Notes: generated from the sequence alone by a model not told the origin. A stretch of DNA of 64,000 nucleotides from Thermococcus alcaliphilus (GCF_024054535.1 NZ_JAMXLV010000020.1:1-64000), one strand, 5' to 3'. Counted from the first letter of the stretch, positions 46,949 to 56,299 are shown. Translations and numbers: made by a program.

Positions 46949-48189
46949 TCTATGACACCATAATTATTGGTGGAGGTCCAGCGGGTCTAGCCGCTGCAGT
47001 TAAGGCAAAGAAGCTCGGCCTAAAAGTTCTTCTGTTAGATGAAAATGAGTTCCTGGGAGGCATTTTGCCTCAATGCATACACCCCGGATTTGGACTGCAC
47101 TACTTCAAAGAGGAACTTACCGGGCCGGAATTTGCACATAGGTTTATCAGAGAGATAAACGAACTGAACATAGAGCACTATACCAATGCATACGTTCTTG
47201 AGATTGAGAACTACTCCGACTTGGAGAAGAAGGTTGTCTTTTCTTCTCCAGAAGGCGTGAAGGAGGTGTGGGGAAAGACAATAATTTATGCTGCTGGGGC
47301 AAGGGAAAGGCACGCTTTCGAGATAGGCATTGTGGGAGATAGAGTTGCAGGCATTTACACGGCTGGAGAGGCTCAAACTTTAATGGACATTTACGGAGTA
47401 ATGCCCGGAAAAGAAGTGGTTATAGTTGGCTCTGGTGACGTTGGCTTAATAATGGCGCGCCGCTTTGCCTTAGAAGGAGCAAAAGTAAAGGCGGTCATTG
47501 AGCTTATGCCCTACCCCGGCGGTCTTGCAAGGAACGTTATGATTCTCAGAGACTTTGAAATTCCTCTTTACTTGAGTCACAAGGTCGTGGAAGTTAGAGG
47601 AAGGAAAAGAGTGGAGAAAGTAAAGGTAGTTAAAGTCGATGAAAACCTGAAAGAAATCCCCGGGAGTGAATTCTGGATCGAATGCGATACATTGCTTATT
47701 TCGGCAGGGCTAATACCAAACGTAAAGCTTCTCAAAAAGATAGGGGCTCAAATAGACCCTCTAAACGGAGGACCTATAGTTAATGAATTCCTAGAAACCA
47801 CCATCCCGGGAATATTTGTGGCAGGAAATGCCCTCTTGATAAACGACCTCGTGGATTACGTAGCGGAACAAGGGGAACTTGCAGCTTTAGGCGCCAAGGA
47901 GTTCATCGAAAACCAAGGCATCCTCTCAAGAAAGTGGATAGAGCTGAAAAGAGGCTCAAATGTCAGAATTTTGGCTCCACATTACATAAGTGGAGAGAGG
48001 GACGTCTATATTTATGCAAGGGTCTCCAGACCAATGGAAAACGTTAGGGTAACTTTTCCAGAAATCGAAAAAGAACTAAGACTTCCGGTGGTTAAACCCT
48101 CTGAGATGCTCAGAATAAAGCTCAAAGCCGAGGAAATACAAAAAGCAGAGGAAGAGATAACCATGGAGGTGGGGAAGGGTGAGGTATAA
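46945..48189 (+). CDS. FAD/NAD(P)-dependent oxidoreductase, electron-transfer partner of GlpA-like enzyme
   Basis: 414 residues with FAD motif TIIIGGGPAGLAAAVKAKK, the family-typical GGILPQCIHPGFGLHYF, second nucleotide motif VVIVGSGDVGLIMARRF, and the FAD-domain closing TTIPGIFVAGNALLIND. Similar proteins follow GlpA-like genes in Thermotogales and Firmicutes and probably pass electrons to NAD(P). The GTG start overlaps the preceding stop (GTGA). Confidence 0.88.
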   Translation: MIYDTIIIGGGPAGLAAAVKAKKLGLKVLLLDENEFLGGILPQCIHPGFGLHYFKEELTGPEFAHRFIREINELNIEHYTNAYVLEIENYSDLEKKVVFSSPEGVKEVWGKTIIYAAGARERHAFEIGIVGDRVAGIYTAGEAQTLMDIYGVMPGKEVVIVGSGDVGLIMARRFALEGAKVKAVIELMPYPGGLARNVMILRDFEIPLYLSHKVVEVRGRKRVEKVKVVKVDENLKEIPGSEFWIECDTLLISAGLIPNVKLLKKIGAQIDPLNGGPIVNEFLETTIPGIFVAGNALLINDLVDYVAEQGELAALGAKEFIENQGILSRKWIELKRGSNVRILAPHYISGERDVYIYARVSRPMENVRVTFPEIEKELRLPVVKPSEMLRIKLKAEEIQKAEEEITMEVGKGEV

Positions 48190-48541
48190 GCTCACCTGCA
48201 TAGTATGCCCCATGGGATGCACAGTTGAAGTGGAAGTCGAAAATGATAGAGTTAAAGAAGTAAGCGGCTACAAATGTCCTAGGGGAAAAGAGTGGGCAAT
48301 TGAAGAGGTCATAAGCCCAAAAAGGGTTGTAATGAGTGTGATAAAGGTTAAAGATGGCAAACTGCCCACGGTGAGTGTTAAGACTGACAAGCCAGTTCCC
48401 AAAGACAAGATACCCGAGCTCATGAAACTGCTTGCAAAGATTGAGGTTAAAGCACCGGTAGAGGTTGGTCAAGTAATCTTAGAGAAACCACTAAACTTAG
48501 ACGTGAAGGTAGTCGCAACCAGGAAAGTCGATTCAGCTTGA
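48179..48541 (+). CDS. DUF1667 protein of the glycerol-3-phosphate dehydrogenase cluster
   Basis: 120 residues. N-terminal cysteine set CIVCPMGC and a third near CPRGKEW at 34, then VISPKRVVMSVIKV and a C-terminal PVEVGQVILEKPLNLDVKVVATRKV. DUF1667 proteins are known as the third gene of GlpA-like/FAD-oxidoreductase operons, suggesting an electron-carrying or assembly subunit. GTG start overlaps the previous gene by 11 bases with GGAGGTGGG before it. Confidence 0.88.
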   Translation: MRYKLTCIVCPMGCTVEVEVENDRVKEVSGYKCPRGKEWAIEEVISPKRVVMSVIKVKDGKLPTVSVKTDKPVPKDKIPELMKLLAKIEVKAPVEVGQVILEKPLNLDVKVVATRKVDSA

Positions 48542-48546
48542 TCTCT

Positions 48547-49200
48547 TCATTTTTTAATCCATTCTGGAGTTGAATAAGAATAGGAAAGGTTCAACTCAAC
48601 TAAGGAAATTGCTGTTTTCGTTCTATTTGAATTGCTTTCTATTGTGGTAGCGGTTATATTAACGAGGAACCTCACTGGGAGGGTGCCATTTACCCACAGC
48701 TCTCCGGTAGAGTTCAAGATGTAAACGTACTCTTTGTCTTGCTCTTTTCTGTTGTATCTGATGGTAAAAACGTAGAACTCATTCTTCCTTCCAACAAATT
48801 CAGCGGTTCCGTTTTTAAGAAAAACCGATAAGGTCATGAGTGGCCAGCCAAAGTAGTCCTTAAGAAAAGATGTCGTGTTCTCTGTAGATACAAGCTCTTC
48901 GAGGGGATACTCTTCAGTTACGTTTTCAAGAACTTTCTCTTCATCCCGTCTAAATCTATAACTGTGGTATTTTCCATCAAATACAGCAACTCTGTAAATC
49001 TCTCTCAACTCTCCGGTTAGGCTGTAGGTTTTCCACTCCTCAAAGCCTTCGTTCCTCTCTAAGCTCATCCCTCCGCTTATAGCTCGGGTAAACATTAACT
49101 TGGAATCCTCAATCTCTGAGATATAAACTTGATATTGATATTCTCCAACTTTTTTAATCGCTTCGACCATTTCATCTAAAGGGAAAATTAGTTTCTTCAT
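48547..49200 (-). CDS. Paralogue of the neighbouring lipoproteins, lacking a signal peptide
   Basis: 217 residues. Its end (LNLSYSYSTPEWIKK) and the LWVNGTLPVRF segment match the two lipoproteins upstream, but it starts directly at the mature domain (MKKLIFPLDEMVEAIKKVG). GGTGATTG before the ATG and the 4-base overlap with the preceding gene show that it is probably translated. It either stays in the cytoplasm, is the product of a duplicated gene that lost its leader, or is held to a secreted partner by another means. Confidence 0.7.
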   Translation of the reverse strand: MKKLIFPLDEMVEAIKKVGEYQYQVYISEIEDSKLMFTRAISGGMSLERNEGFEEWKTYSLTGELREIYRVAVFDGKYHSYRFRRDEEKVLENVTEEYPLEELVSTENTTSFLKDYFGWPLMTLSVFLKNGTAEFVGRKNEFYVFTIRYNRKEQDKEYVYILNSTGELWVNGTLPVRFLVNITATTIESNSNRTKTAISLVELNLSYSYSTPEWIKK

Positions 49201-50000
49201 TCAATCACCTTTTTGATCCATTCAGGTCTCTCGTAGGTGTATTCTATCTCAAACTTGGCTGAAAATCTTCTGGTAGAGGTTGCGTTTTCTATTAGGAGGT
49301 GGAACATCTCAATCCCCTCAACTTCGCCTTTTATAGGGAGGTTATCTTTAATCCACAGTCTGGCAGTGCCTTTTACCGTTCTCACGTACCTTATAGTTTC
49401 AAAATAATCCTGCAGGTGCTGGCTGACGTTTTCTGGCATTGGGGATTCATAGGTTTTGGAAAAGTTAAACACAACTAGGTAAACTCCATCTCCTTCTGCA
49501 ATTTCAAAGTTAGTCGCATTCTGAAGCATGTCTCGGATTGAATAGAGGGGGTTTCTCGCAAGGTTTGGACCTTTTAATATCTCATATTTTAACTCCTCTG
49601 GGCTTTCTATGTATGTCGGACCTTTTTTCAGCTTTTCAAAGTACTCTTGAATTGTCATGTTTGCTTCGCTACTTTGCACTATTTTATTGTTCCTTTCTAT
49701 TGCAAAGGAAAAGTACATAAAATCTCCAAGAAGAGTCCAATTTAAGTAAGAAACTTCATTGTTGTTCTGAATTGTGGTTAGCTCCCAGAATGCCTCCTCT
49801 CTGTCATAGTTAAAGCCACCCCGAGAATGGATTGTAGTGTTGCTGAAGTTACTTATAACGACATAATCCACTGAGTACATATACTTATCAACGTCTTCGA
49901 TTTCCTTAATAATTGCCTCTGGCGTCGGTTCCTTTTGCATACATGCAGAAGAGCTCACTACTACAAAGAGGATTAAGAGGATAGCCAGCGATTTCTTCAA
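49197..50000 (-). CDS. Predicted lipoprotein, tandem paralogue 2
   Basis: 267 residues from a TTG start. Signal peptide LAILLILFVVVSSSAC with lipobox SSAC. Mature part shares HSRGGFNYDREEAFWEL, a YFEKLKKGPTYI segment and GTARLWIKDNLPIKGEVE with the next lipoprotein; ends YERPEWIKKVIE. TTG 50000 is preferred since GGTGAGAGG precedes it; a GTG at 50009 is inside that site. Many Asn-X-Ser/Thr sites. Function unknown. Confidence 0.75.
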   Translation of the reverse strand: MKKSLAILLILFVVVSSSACMQKEPTPEAIIKEIEDVDKYMYSVDYVVISNFSNTTIHSRGGFNYDREEAFWELTTIQNNNEVSYLNWTLLGDFMYFSFAIERNNKIVQSSEANMTIQEYFEKLKKGPTYIESPEELKYEILKGPNLARNPLYSIRDMLQNATNFEIAEGDGVYLVVFNFSKTYESPMPENVSQHLQDYFETIRYVRTVKGTARLWIKDNLPIKGEVEGIEMFHLLIENATSTRRFSAKFEIEYTYERPEWIKKVIE

Positions 50001-50072
50001 ACCTCTCACCGAAATGTATTACGTATTCAAAATACATATATTTTTCGGTAGAAAAATTGGAAAATTTAAAAA

Positions 50073-50960
50073 TCATCCAGTAACTTCAGCAACCCACTCT
50101 GGAGACTGGTAAGTGTAGGCTATTTCAAATTCTATCCTAGCATTTGATGTTGTAGTGCTTTCTTCTAAGCCTTCATAGCTTGTTGTTCTTGTTATCTCTA
50201 TTTCCCCTTTTGTGGGCAAGTTATTTTGGAGCCACAATCTTCCCGTTCCTTGAGTCACTATAACTTTCTGCACAGAATTAATGCTTGTTCGTTCCTCCTT
50301 TGTGAAAGTAAACGTTACAACGTAATTACTTCCTTCCTTGATCGTCGTAACTGAGTTTGCATTGGTGAGGAGATCCCTAACGTAATAAAGTGGGTTCCTT
50401 ATAGGATCGGGGCCTTTGAAAAGCCATTGCCTGAATTCTTCCGGCGTTGCAATCTCTGTATGTCCTTTGAGGACCTTTTCAAAGTAATCTTCTATCGTGG
50501 AGGTTACTTCTCCTTTTTGGACTATCTCGTTATCTTGTTTAACAAGAGCAGAGTAATAAACTGAGTCATCCCAAACGGTTTCATTAGAATATGTGATAAA
50601 ATCTCCGCTTTTGCTGATAATCTCCCAAAAGGCTTCTCCTTTGCTATAGTCAAATCCTCCTCTTGAAGTTATTTGAGTATTCCCCTCCAGAATTGTGGAA
50701 TATTTGACAGTGAACCCATATTTCTCGACTTTTTCGATAGCGTTGATTATATCTGCCTTGTTTATAGTAGTTGTAGTTTGAGTTTGAGTCGCAGTTGTCT
50801 CTGATGGAACACTAGAGGTGCCGGAGGTTTCACTCGTGCTTTGTTGGGTTGTTGATGTAGATGGTGTGCTTGTGGGAGAAGTAGAACTCTCCTTTGAAAC
50901 ACATGCGGAAATACTAACACTTATGAGGAGAACCAACATTAAAGCAAGGAACTTCTTCAT
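50073..50960 (-). CDS. Predicted lipoprotein with Ser/Thr-rich stalk, tandem paralogue 1
   Basis: 295 residues. Signal peptide and lipobox (LISVSISAC), then a stalk of about 45 Ser/Thr/Pro residues and a domain with TSRGGFDYSKGEAFWEI, GPDPIRNPLYYVRDLL and GTGRLWLQNNLPTKGEIE. Ends YTYQSPEWVAEVTG. GGTGAAC precedes ATG 50960. The stalk is absent from the paralogues. A role as a surface binding protein is possible but unproven. Confidence 0.75.
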   Translation of the reverse strand: MKKFLALMLVLLISVSISACVSKESSTSPTSTPSTSTTQQSTSETSGTSSVPSETTATQTQTTTTINKADIINAIEKVEKYGFTVKYSTILEGNTQITSRGGFDYSKGEAFWEIISKSGDFITYSNETVWDDSVYYSALVKQDNEIVQKGEVTSTIEDYFEKVLKGHTEIATPEEFRQWLFKGPDPIRNPLYYVRDLLTNANSVTTIKEGSNYVVTFTFTKEERTSINSVQKVIVTQGTGRLWLQNNLPTKGEIEITRTTSYEGLEESTTTSNARIEFEIAYTYQSPEWVAEVTG

Positions 50961-51037
50961 TTTGTTCACCAAAATTATCTTGGTTTTTTGAGTATTTATC
51001 TTTTTTCCACTATAATAAAAATAAAAAAGAAAAAAAG

Positions 51038-51556
51038 TCAGTTCTTGGATTTTAAGAGTTTTGAAGTCTCCCTCAGCTGGGCATATCCAGACTCTAAGTA
51101 GGTATCTCCTTCTCTAATGTATCCATCTGCATAGGCACTCCAGGCTCTGTTTAGATGTCTTTCGGCTTTGCTAAAACTTGTCATGATTTCTCCATAGAAC
51201 TTGATTCCTTTTATCCTAAGCGGCTGGGCTTTTTCCGCAAATGTTTCCAACGTCTCTAGCACTTTTCCTAGTCTCTTCCTGGCTTTTTTGAGGTCTGTCT
51301 CTTTCTCCTTCATCACTGTTTCTATCTCTGTAAGTGCGTTTTCTAAAACCTTCTTAAGCTCTACTTCTCCCCCTTCTCCTTTAGTAATGTTTCTGTGAAG
51401 TTCTTCCTTCTCTCCCTGTCTTCTAAGGACTATCCCAGCACCCATGATAAATAATGCCCCACCAACTGCAAACCAGAGTGGTGGATTTCTGGCGGAAGCT
51501 ATAGCTCCTGTGATTAAACCGGCTGTGAGCATAACATTCCCAACTAGCTTCTTCAT
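51038..51556 (-). CDS. Membrane-anchored helical protein, unknown function
   Basis: 172 residues: two hydrophobic segments near the N-terminus (LVGNVMLTAGLITGAIAS and WFAVGGALFIMGAGIVL), then a charged, coiled-coil-like helical region to the end. ATG 51556 follows GAGGTGATG. It starts 10 bases after the OPT transporter stop and is probably co-transcribed with it. No family recognised. Confidence 0.7.
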   Translation of the reverse strand: MKKLVGNVMLTAGLITGAIASARNPPLWFAVGGALFIMGAGIVLRRQGEKEELHRNITKGEGGEVELKKVLENALTEIETVMKEKETDLKKARKRLGKVLETLETFAEKAQPLRIKGIKFYGEIMTSFSKAERHLNRAWSAYADGYIREGDTYLESGYAQLRETSKLLKSKN

Positions 51557-51566
51557 GTTCATCACC

Positions 51567-53306
51567 TCATGGTTGTAATACCTCAGCAACTGTGAGCACT
51601 GCGAAGAGTAGGGTCATAGCGGCTTCTCCAACCATTAATCCAGCAGCAAATGGGAGCACTTTTTCAACTATGAACTCATAGCCCTTCTTCCTCTTTGCAA
51701 TCTCATTTACAATACATCCAATTCCATAGGGAATGATGTAAAGCATTGGAAGGTACATTGAAAGTCCCACAAGAACACCAAGTCCTGGGATTCCACTGAG
51801 TGAAAGGACAAAGCCAAGTAATCCTCCCGCTATGAACTTGTCTATTGGAACATTTCCACCGAGCACTGCATCTACCATTGATTTGAGGGCCATTGCCTGA
51901 GGTGCTGGAACTTTGTCGTTTCCAATTCCATAGGCATTCCATATAAGGCCAACAACTGTTAGAGCGATTATTGGGCCGAGCCAGGCAGTTAAGAGCTCAA
52001 CCTTTTGCTGTCTTGATGGAATAGCACCCACCATATGACCAGTCTTGAGGTCTTGCATCATATCTGCAGCACCTGAAATGGCAACACCAACAGTTGCTCC
52101 CATTAGTATGGTGAGCGGCACGTTCTTGTGGGTCAAATAGAGAAGTATCATAACCGAGACTAAGGAAAGACCCGATACTGGACTCCAATCAGTCATTCCG
52201 GTGGACATTGCTACGAGAAGTGAGGCTATAAAAATCCATGCAACACCGATGAGAGCTGTGAGGAGGCTCCTACCAAGTCCAAGGCCTCCAAGCTTGTATG
52301 CTGTTATTAAGAGCAAAGCAAATGCCAAAATTGCTCCACCAATTAGATAGTATATTGGAAGCTCCTCACTATTTCCATTTTTGTCTTTCACTCTGCTCGC
52401 CTGTGCAAGGCTCTTCATTGCAACAGCAATTACCGGAAGTGAGAGTATCAGTCCTGCTATTGAACCGCCAAGAAGCATTCCTATACCAAGGGGTCTTGTC
52501 ATAGTTCCATAAACGTAGCCGCTTATAGCACTACCCTGAACGTCAGCTGGAATCCATCCAAGGGCTTTAACCACTGGGGTTATGATATAGTAGGAGAGTA
52601 TACCACCAGCAAGAACTATCAGACCGTTCCTTCCAGTGATTAAACCCATACCAAATACCATGAGTGAGAGGGCTATAGTTAGGTTAATCCATTCTGGAAG
52701 GTGGAGCACCGAGCCAAGGTCAACGACCTCGGGTATTATGTGTGGTAGTCCAAATAGAGGGAACTGTTGAATGAGATAAACTAGGGCACTGATAATCATA
52801 CCAAAGAACAGCAATCTTGCCTTCTCTATACCGCTACCGGGAGTTTTGAGTATTGTAGCCACTGCAGTACCTGTTGGAAATCTAAGTCTGTCTATCTCGA
52901 TCATTTGCTTCCTGAGTGGAATTATGAATGTTATACCCAAAATTGCTCCAGCGGCTGTTGCCAGGAAGAAGTACAAGGTGTTTATCTCCTGGTGAAGGCC
53001 CATTATGTAAAGTGCCGGTATTGTGAATATGACACCAGAGACGGAGATATTTACTGCTGAAGCAATTGTCTGGACTATATTATTTTCAACGACCGTGCCC
53101 TTCTTGAGTAGTCCTCTAAGAATGCCCCAACCAACAATTGCCGCTATTGCAGAGCCTCCAGAGGTGAAACCCATAATCATTCCGGCGTAGGTAAAGCTTG
53201 CAGCCATAAATGCTCCCCAGAGAACCCCTAAGATTATGGCAACTGGTGTTACTTCTCTATAGCTTTCTTCCCTCTTTGTAACGCTCTGCCCGACATACCT
53301 TTCCAT
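51567..53306 (-). CDS. OPT-family oligopeptide transporter
   Basis: 579 residues and about 14-16 membrane helices. Family features include SFTYAGMIMGFTSGGSAIAA near residue 40, PLRKQMIEIDRLRFPTGTA, GAADMMQDLKTGHMVGAIP and PYGIGCIVNEIAKRKKG. OPT carriers import oligopeptides (or metal chelates) with protons, fitting a peptide-fermenting lifestyle. GGAGGGTTG precedes ATG 53306; a TATA-like GGTATATAGAATAG lies near 53340-53353. Confidence 0.93.
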   Translation of the reverse strand: MERYVGQSVTKREESYREVTPVAIILGVLWGAFMAASFTYAGMIMGFTSGGSAIAAIVGWGILRGLLKKGTVVENNIVQTIASAVNISVSGVIFTIPALYIMGLHQEINTLYFFLATAAGAILGITFIIPLRKQMIEIDRLRFPTGTAVATILKTPGSGIEKARLLFFGMIISALVYLIQQFPLFGLPHIIPEVVDLGSVLHLPEWINLTIALSLMVFGMGLITGRNGLIVLAGGILSYYIITPVVKALGWIPADVQGSAISGYVYGTMTRPLGIGMLLGGSIAGLILSLPVIAVAMKSLAQASRVKDKNGNSEELPIYYLIGGAILAFALLLITAYKLGGLGLGRSLLTALIGVAWIFIASLLVAMSTGMTDWSPVSGLSLVSVMILLYLTHKNVPLTILMGATVGVAISGAADMMQDLKTGHMVGAIPSRQQKVELLTAWLGPIIALTVVGLIWNAYGIGNDKVPAPQAMALKSMVDAVLGGNVPIDKFIAGGLLGFVLSLSGIPGLGVLVGLSMYLPMLYIIPYGIGCIVNEIAKRKKGYEFIVEKVLPFAAGLMVGEAAMTLLFAVLTVAEVLQP

Positions 53307-53312
53307 TTTCAA

Positions 53313-53622
53313 CCCTCCGTACGTTTTTGTACATGTGGTCTATTCTATATACCAGGAATACAAAAGCAAGACATTCTGCCTTTTTTTGCACATATAAAGT
53401 TTTCTAGATCGATTATATCCGTTAACGAGAATTATAAACCAATATAACTTACAAAAAAGCAACTATGTTGCACTTTTATCATAAGACATGTAAAGAGCAC
53501 AAGACGCAAGGAAGGAATTCATGAATGTATCTTCATAAAACATGGATGGTCAAGAATTGCCGTTATTTCAGAAAAATTTTCAAATAAAACAGAAAATTCC
53601 GAAAATTATTAGGAGCGCTTCC
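53313..53622. other. Intergenic region with OPT promoter and repeated TTTTTGNACAT motif
   Basis: 310 bases without a supported gene. GTACAAAAACGTAC (about 53319-53332, reverse strand reading) is an inverted repeat beside the OPT transcript start. TTTTTGTACATGTGG near 53325 and TTTTTTTGCACATATAAAG near 53381-53399 share a TTTTTGNACAT core, and TTGCAC recurs near 53468. These may be operator copies for a regulator of peptide uptake. No RNA structure was recognised. Confidence 0.4.
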
Positions 53623-53829
53623 TCAGAGAGAACTAAACTTTTGAAGAAATATCCTTAGGTCTGTTTTAAAGGGCTCTTGAGCATTCCTTATCTCTTCTTC
53701 CAAAGATTCTACAAAAGAGACTTCATCTTGGGCTTTTGAACTTATCTCTTCAACTTTTCTCTTTAGCTCCTCGTAGTACTCAATATATGGCCTCACCTCA
53801 AAGAGGGCTCTCTCTATTTTTTCCTTCAT
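53623..53829 (-). CDS. Small coiled-coil protein, unknown function
   Basis: 68 residues, highly charged (starts MKEKIERALFEVRPYIEYYE, ends TDLRIFLQKFSSL), predicted as two long helices. GGAGGTGAAGGC lies directly before ATG 53829; a longer frame starts inside the upstream PrsW-like gene and is less likely. It begins 5 bases after that gene's stop region, so it is likely co-expressed with it. Confidence 0.65.
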   Translation of the reverse strand: MKEKIERALFEVRPYIEYYEELKRKVEEISSKAQDEVSFVESLEEEIRNAQEPFKTDLRIFLQKFSSL

Positions 53830-53833
53830 GCCT

Positions 53834-54532
53834 TCACCTCCTAACGAACCAGTACCACCACGCTCTTTCGAGGTCTTCCCTTTGTCCAAGCATTATAAAA
53901 TACCTAATGAGGGCTATGTTAATAAAAATCAGCAATATCGTGAAGATGTAATACGAGGGGATTGCAAGGCTTAGAAATGCAAAATAGTCCCACAGAAAGT
54001 GGAGCAGTATTGCAAGGGCAAAATAGCTTGAAAGGCTTTGGATTTTCCCCTCCGCCTTCAACCCGTATCCAACGCCAACTATTGCACTCCAGGTTGCGTG
54101 GGCGAAAGGTGTTAAGAAAGCCCTCACAATGGTAGTCCCAACCCCAAAGCCAATCCCGTACAAGAAATTCTCGGTAGCTGCAAATCCCAATCCCGCTGCA
54201 ACACCGTAAACCACGCCATCCATTATTCCGTCCATTTGTCCTGCCTTAAATGGAAGCCTAATGGCTAGAGCTTTTGCCGGTTCTTCCACAATGCCGGCCA
54301 CAAGCGCCATATAAAATGCAGTTGCTGGTAAGAGGGCATATCCAAACTCTCCTTGTACTAAAAATGCCTCTAAAAACATTGCAACGCCAACAGAGAGAGT
54401 GCCTCCCAAGATGAATGTTGCCATAACATAGCGTTTTGGCTCGGGTTCATACTTATCCTCGTGATAGAAATACCAGAGCAGTGCCAAAGCTGGTGCATAG
54501 GCGAAGAATATTATAGCACTCAATACATCCAT
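53834..54532 (-). CDS. PrsW-family membrane protein (putative intramembrane protease)
   Basis: 232 residues with about seven membrane helices. The conserved family elements are present: Glu pair in AGIVEEPAKALAIR, GVAAGLGFAATENFLYG, PFAHATWSAIVGVGYG and LHFLWDYFAF. These Glu/His motifs are shared with the ABI/CAAX protease superfamily. In Bacillus PrsW cleaves an anti-sigma factor; the archaeal substrate is unknown. GGTGATGAT precedes the ATG. Confidence 0.88.
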   Translation of the reverse strand: MDVLSAIIFFAYAPALALLWYFYHEDKYEPEPKRYVMATFILGGTLSVGVAMFLEAFLVQGEFGYALLPATAFYMALVAGIVEEPAKALAIRLPFKAGQMDGIMDGVVYGVAAGLGFAATENFLYGIGFGVGTTIVRAFLTPFAHATWSAIVGVGYGLKAEGKIQSLSSYFALAILLHFLWDYFAFLSLAIPSYYIFTILLIFINIALIRYFIMLGQREDLERAWWYWFVRR

Positions 54533-54579
54533 ATCATCACCAGAAGAAATTTAGTTCTTTTTGATTTTAATCCTTGCGG

Positions 54580-55257
54580 TCAAATTCTTTGGAGTGCTCT
54601 GATTAGGTCTCCAAGCTTTCCAAAGTCCAGGAGTTCTTTGTCCAGGGGGACAAGAACCTTAAAGTTGAAAAGATTGACATCTCTAAGAAAGGGAGAAACG
54701 ATTTCCCTGAGAATATCGTTTCCATATGCCCATGGAGAAAAAGCTGGGAGCACTATTAGAGGCTCACCCACTAAAAATATCGGAACTTTTATTAATGCTC
54801 CGACTTCATCCCTAAGCCTTATTGCAGGGTGCTCATGACCGATTATAAACTTCTCCCCCTCGACAAGCTTGTGACCGTGAACTATTTTCCACTTCCCGAT
54901 TTCAAGCTCATCAACCACCTCTACACCAAGTTCCCTGATCCAGCTTATCCCTACGTCATGGTTACCCCTTACAACGACTATCTCCTCTACAAGAGGAGTT
55001 ATCTTCTCAAAAAACGCCTTGAGTTCAAGCTTTTCTCGCTTGAGGGGAATGAACGAATGCTTGAGGTCGCCGTCTATTATCAATCGTTTTGGTCGTTCTT
55101 CTTTGAGAAGGGCAACAGCGGAATCAACCATCTGTCTGAAGGCTTTTGGAAGATAGATGCCTTCTTTTGCCATGCTTTCTTCATACCCAATGTGTAGATC
55201 CGCTATTATGATGGAATTTTTAATTTTAATTGCCTTCTGGGGAAGGAGCTTATACAT
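54580..55257 (-). CDS. Metallophosphoesterase (COG1407-like)
   Basis: 225 residues with metal motifs IADLHIGYEESMAKEG, IDGDLKHSF, VVRGNHDVG, HGHKL and GHEHPAIRLRD. The AIRLRD ending is typical of the ICC-like group often linked to DNA repair helicases elsewhere. TTTAAAAATT near 55272-55282 lies about 25 bases before ATG 55257, so the message may be leaderless. Substrate unknown. Confidence 0.86.
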   Translation of the reverse strand: MYKLLPQKAIKIKNSIIIADLHIGYEESMAKEGIYLPKAFRQMVDSAVALLKEERPKRLIIDGDLKHSFIPLKREKLELKAFFEKITPLVEEIVVVRGNHDVGISWIRELGVEVVDELEIGKWKIVHGHKLVEGEKFIIGHEHPAIRLRDEVGALIKVPIFLVGEPLIVLPAFSPWAYGNDILREIVSPFLRDVNLFNFKVLVPLDKELLDFGKLGDLIRALQRI

Positions 55258-55355
55258 GGTTGGAACTACTCCTCAGAATTTTTAAACATATTGAATTTTG
55301 TTAGGCTAACCGAAAAATATTTAAATTTGAGCTGAGAGCTAAAGCTGGTGATAGT

Positions 55356-55634
55356 ATGGCTTATATAGGATTTGCAAAGACAGATTTAGCCCCTTACGAG
55401 ACCTATACCAGAATATTAGAAGAACTGGAGCGAAGGGGCTTTAAGATAAAGTTTTCCAAACATCATTGGGCAGGAGACATGCCATTTGGTCTTGTTATAG
55501 TCGAGAGTGACAGAGGAAATATAGCGGTAAGATGGGCACTTGGAAAAATCTTTGAGCTCAGAATTGAAGAAGTGAGTGATGAAGATCTTAACGAATTCAT
55601 TGATGATACCCTAGAATATATAAGCGGGGATTAG
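55356..55634 (+). CDS. 92-residue protein of unknown function
   Basis: Alpha/beta protein starting MAYIGFAKTDLAPYETYTRI, with HHWAGDMPFGLVIVESDRGN in the middle and an acidic end ([16 protein letters not shown]). GGTGAT precedes the ATG by 3 bases and ATATTTAAAT (about 55316-55325) is a TATA candidate. Converges with the HAD gene with 4 bases overlap. Not recognised, but the expression signals support it. Confidence 0.7.
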   Translation: MAYIGFAKTDLAPYETYTRILEELERRGFKIKFSKHHWAGDMPFGLVIVESDRGNIAVRWALGKIFELRIEEVSDEDLNEFIDDTLEYISGD

Positions 55635-56299
55635 CTTCTCTCGCTTTTTATTCTCTCTATTACATCAAAAATGCTCCATAGGTCCTGGATAACGTGAAGG
55701 TGCGGAATTTGGTCTAAGATTTCTTTGGTAACGTATTTTGCCGTTGGAGGGAAATAGTACCAAACGTACTCCGTGTTCTCGTCTCCCCTTCCAATAAAGC
55801 GCCATGGTTTATCATCAACCCATACAAAAATTTCGTTTCCATACTTCTCCCTGACAAGCTGAAATGCCTCGCAGAGCGTCATCTCCCTTCCAAAAATTAT
55901 CACGTCATCAAAAAGTTCGTAAAAGCCCCCTATTTTCAGTCTGTATTCCTTCATGCCATCTAAAAAATCCTCCGCAGAAAAGGATATCACTATATGCCCC
56001 TCTTCTTTAAGCTTTTTCAGAAGTTCTTTTGAATCGTCAATTGGTTTTGAAAGCTTTGCCCTCTCCTCAAACCATGTACGAGCGAATTTGGTCTTGAAAA
56101 ACCTCGGCTGTTTTATTTTGCCTGTATGCTTTCCAAATTTAGGTCTTTCAAAGTAAAGCTCTATCTTAGTGAGAATTTTAGCGAGTATCCCTTTAAAAGG
56201 GAGCCAAGGGAAATGTTTTTTTAACGCCCTTCTAAATGCCTCCTCTATGACTGAGTAGCTGTCTACAAGCGTTCCATCAAAGTCGAAAGCTATTATCAT
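55631..56299 (-). CDS. HAD-superfamily hydrolase
   Basis: 222 residues. Motif [13 protein letters not shown] (nucleophile Asp near residue 5), motif II in VISFSAED, and the acidic motif [16 protein letters not shown]. The cap between motifs I and II is basic and helical. Similar enzymes dephosphorylate small metabolites. GGGGGATT precedes the ATG. Divergent from gcvPA. Confidence 0.83.
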   Translation of the reverse strand: MIIAFDFDGTLVDSYSVIEEAFRRALKKHFPWLPFKGILAKILTKIELYFERPKFGKHTGKIKQPRFFKTKFARTWFEERAKLSKPIDDSKELLKKLKEEGHIVISFSAEDFLDGMKEYRLKIGGFYELFDDVIIFGREMTLCEAFQLVREKYGNEIFVWVDDKPWRFIGRGDENTEYVWYYFPPTAKYVTKEILDQIPHLHVIQDLWSIFDVIERIKSERS

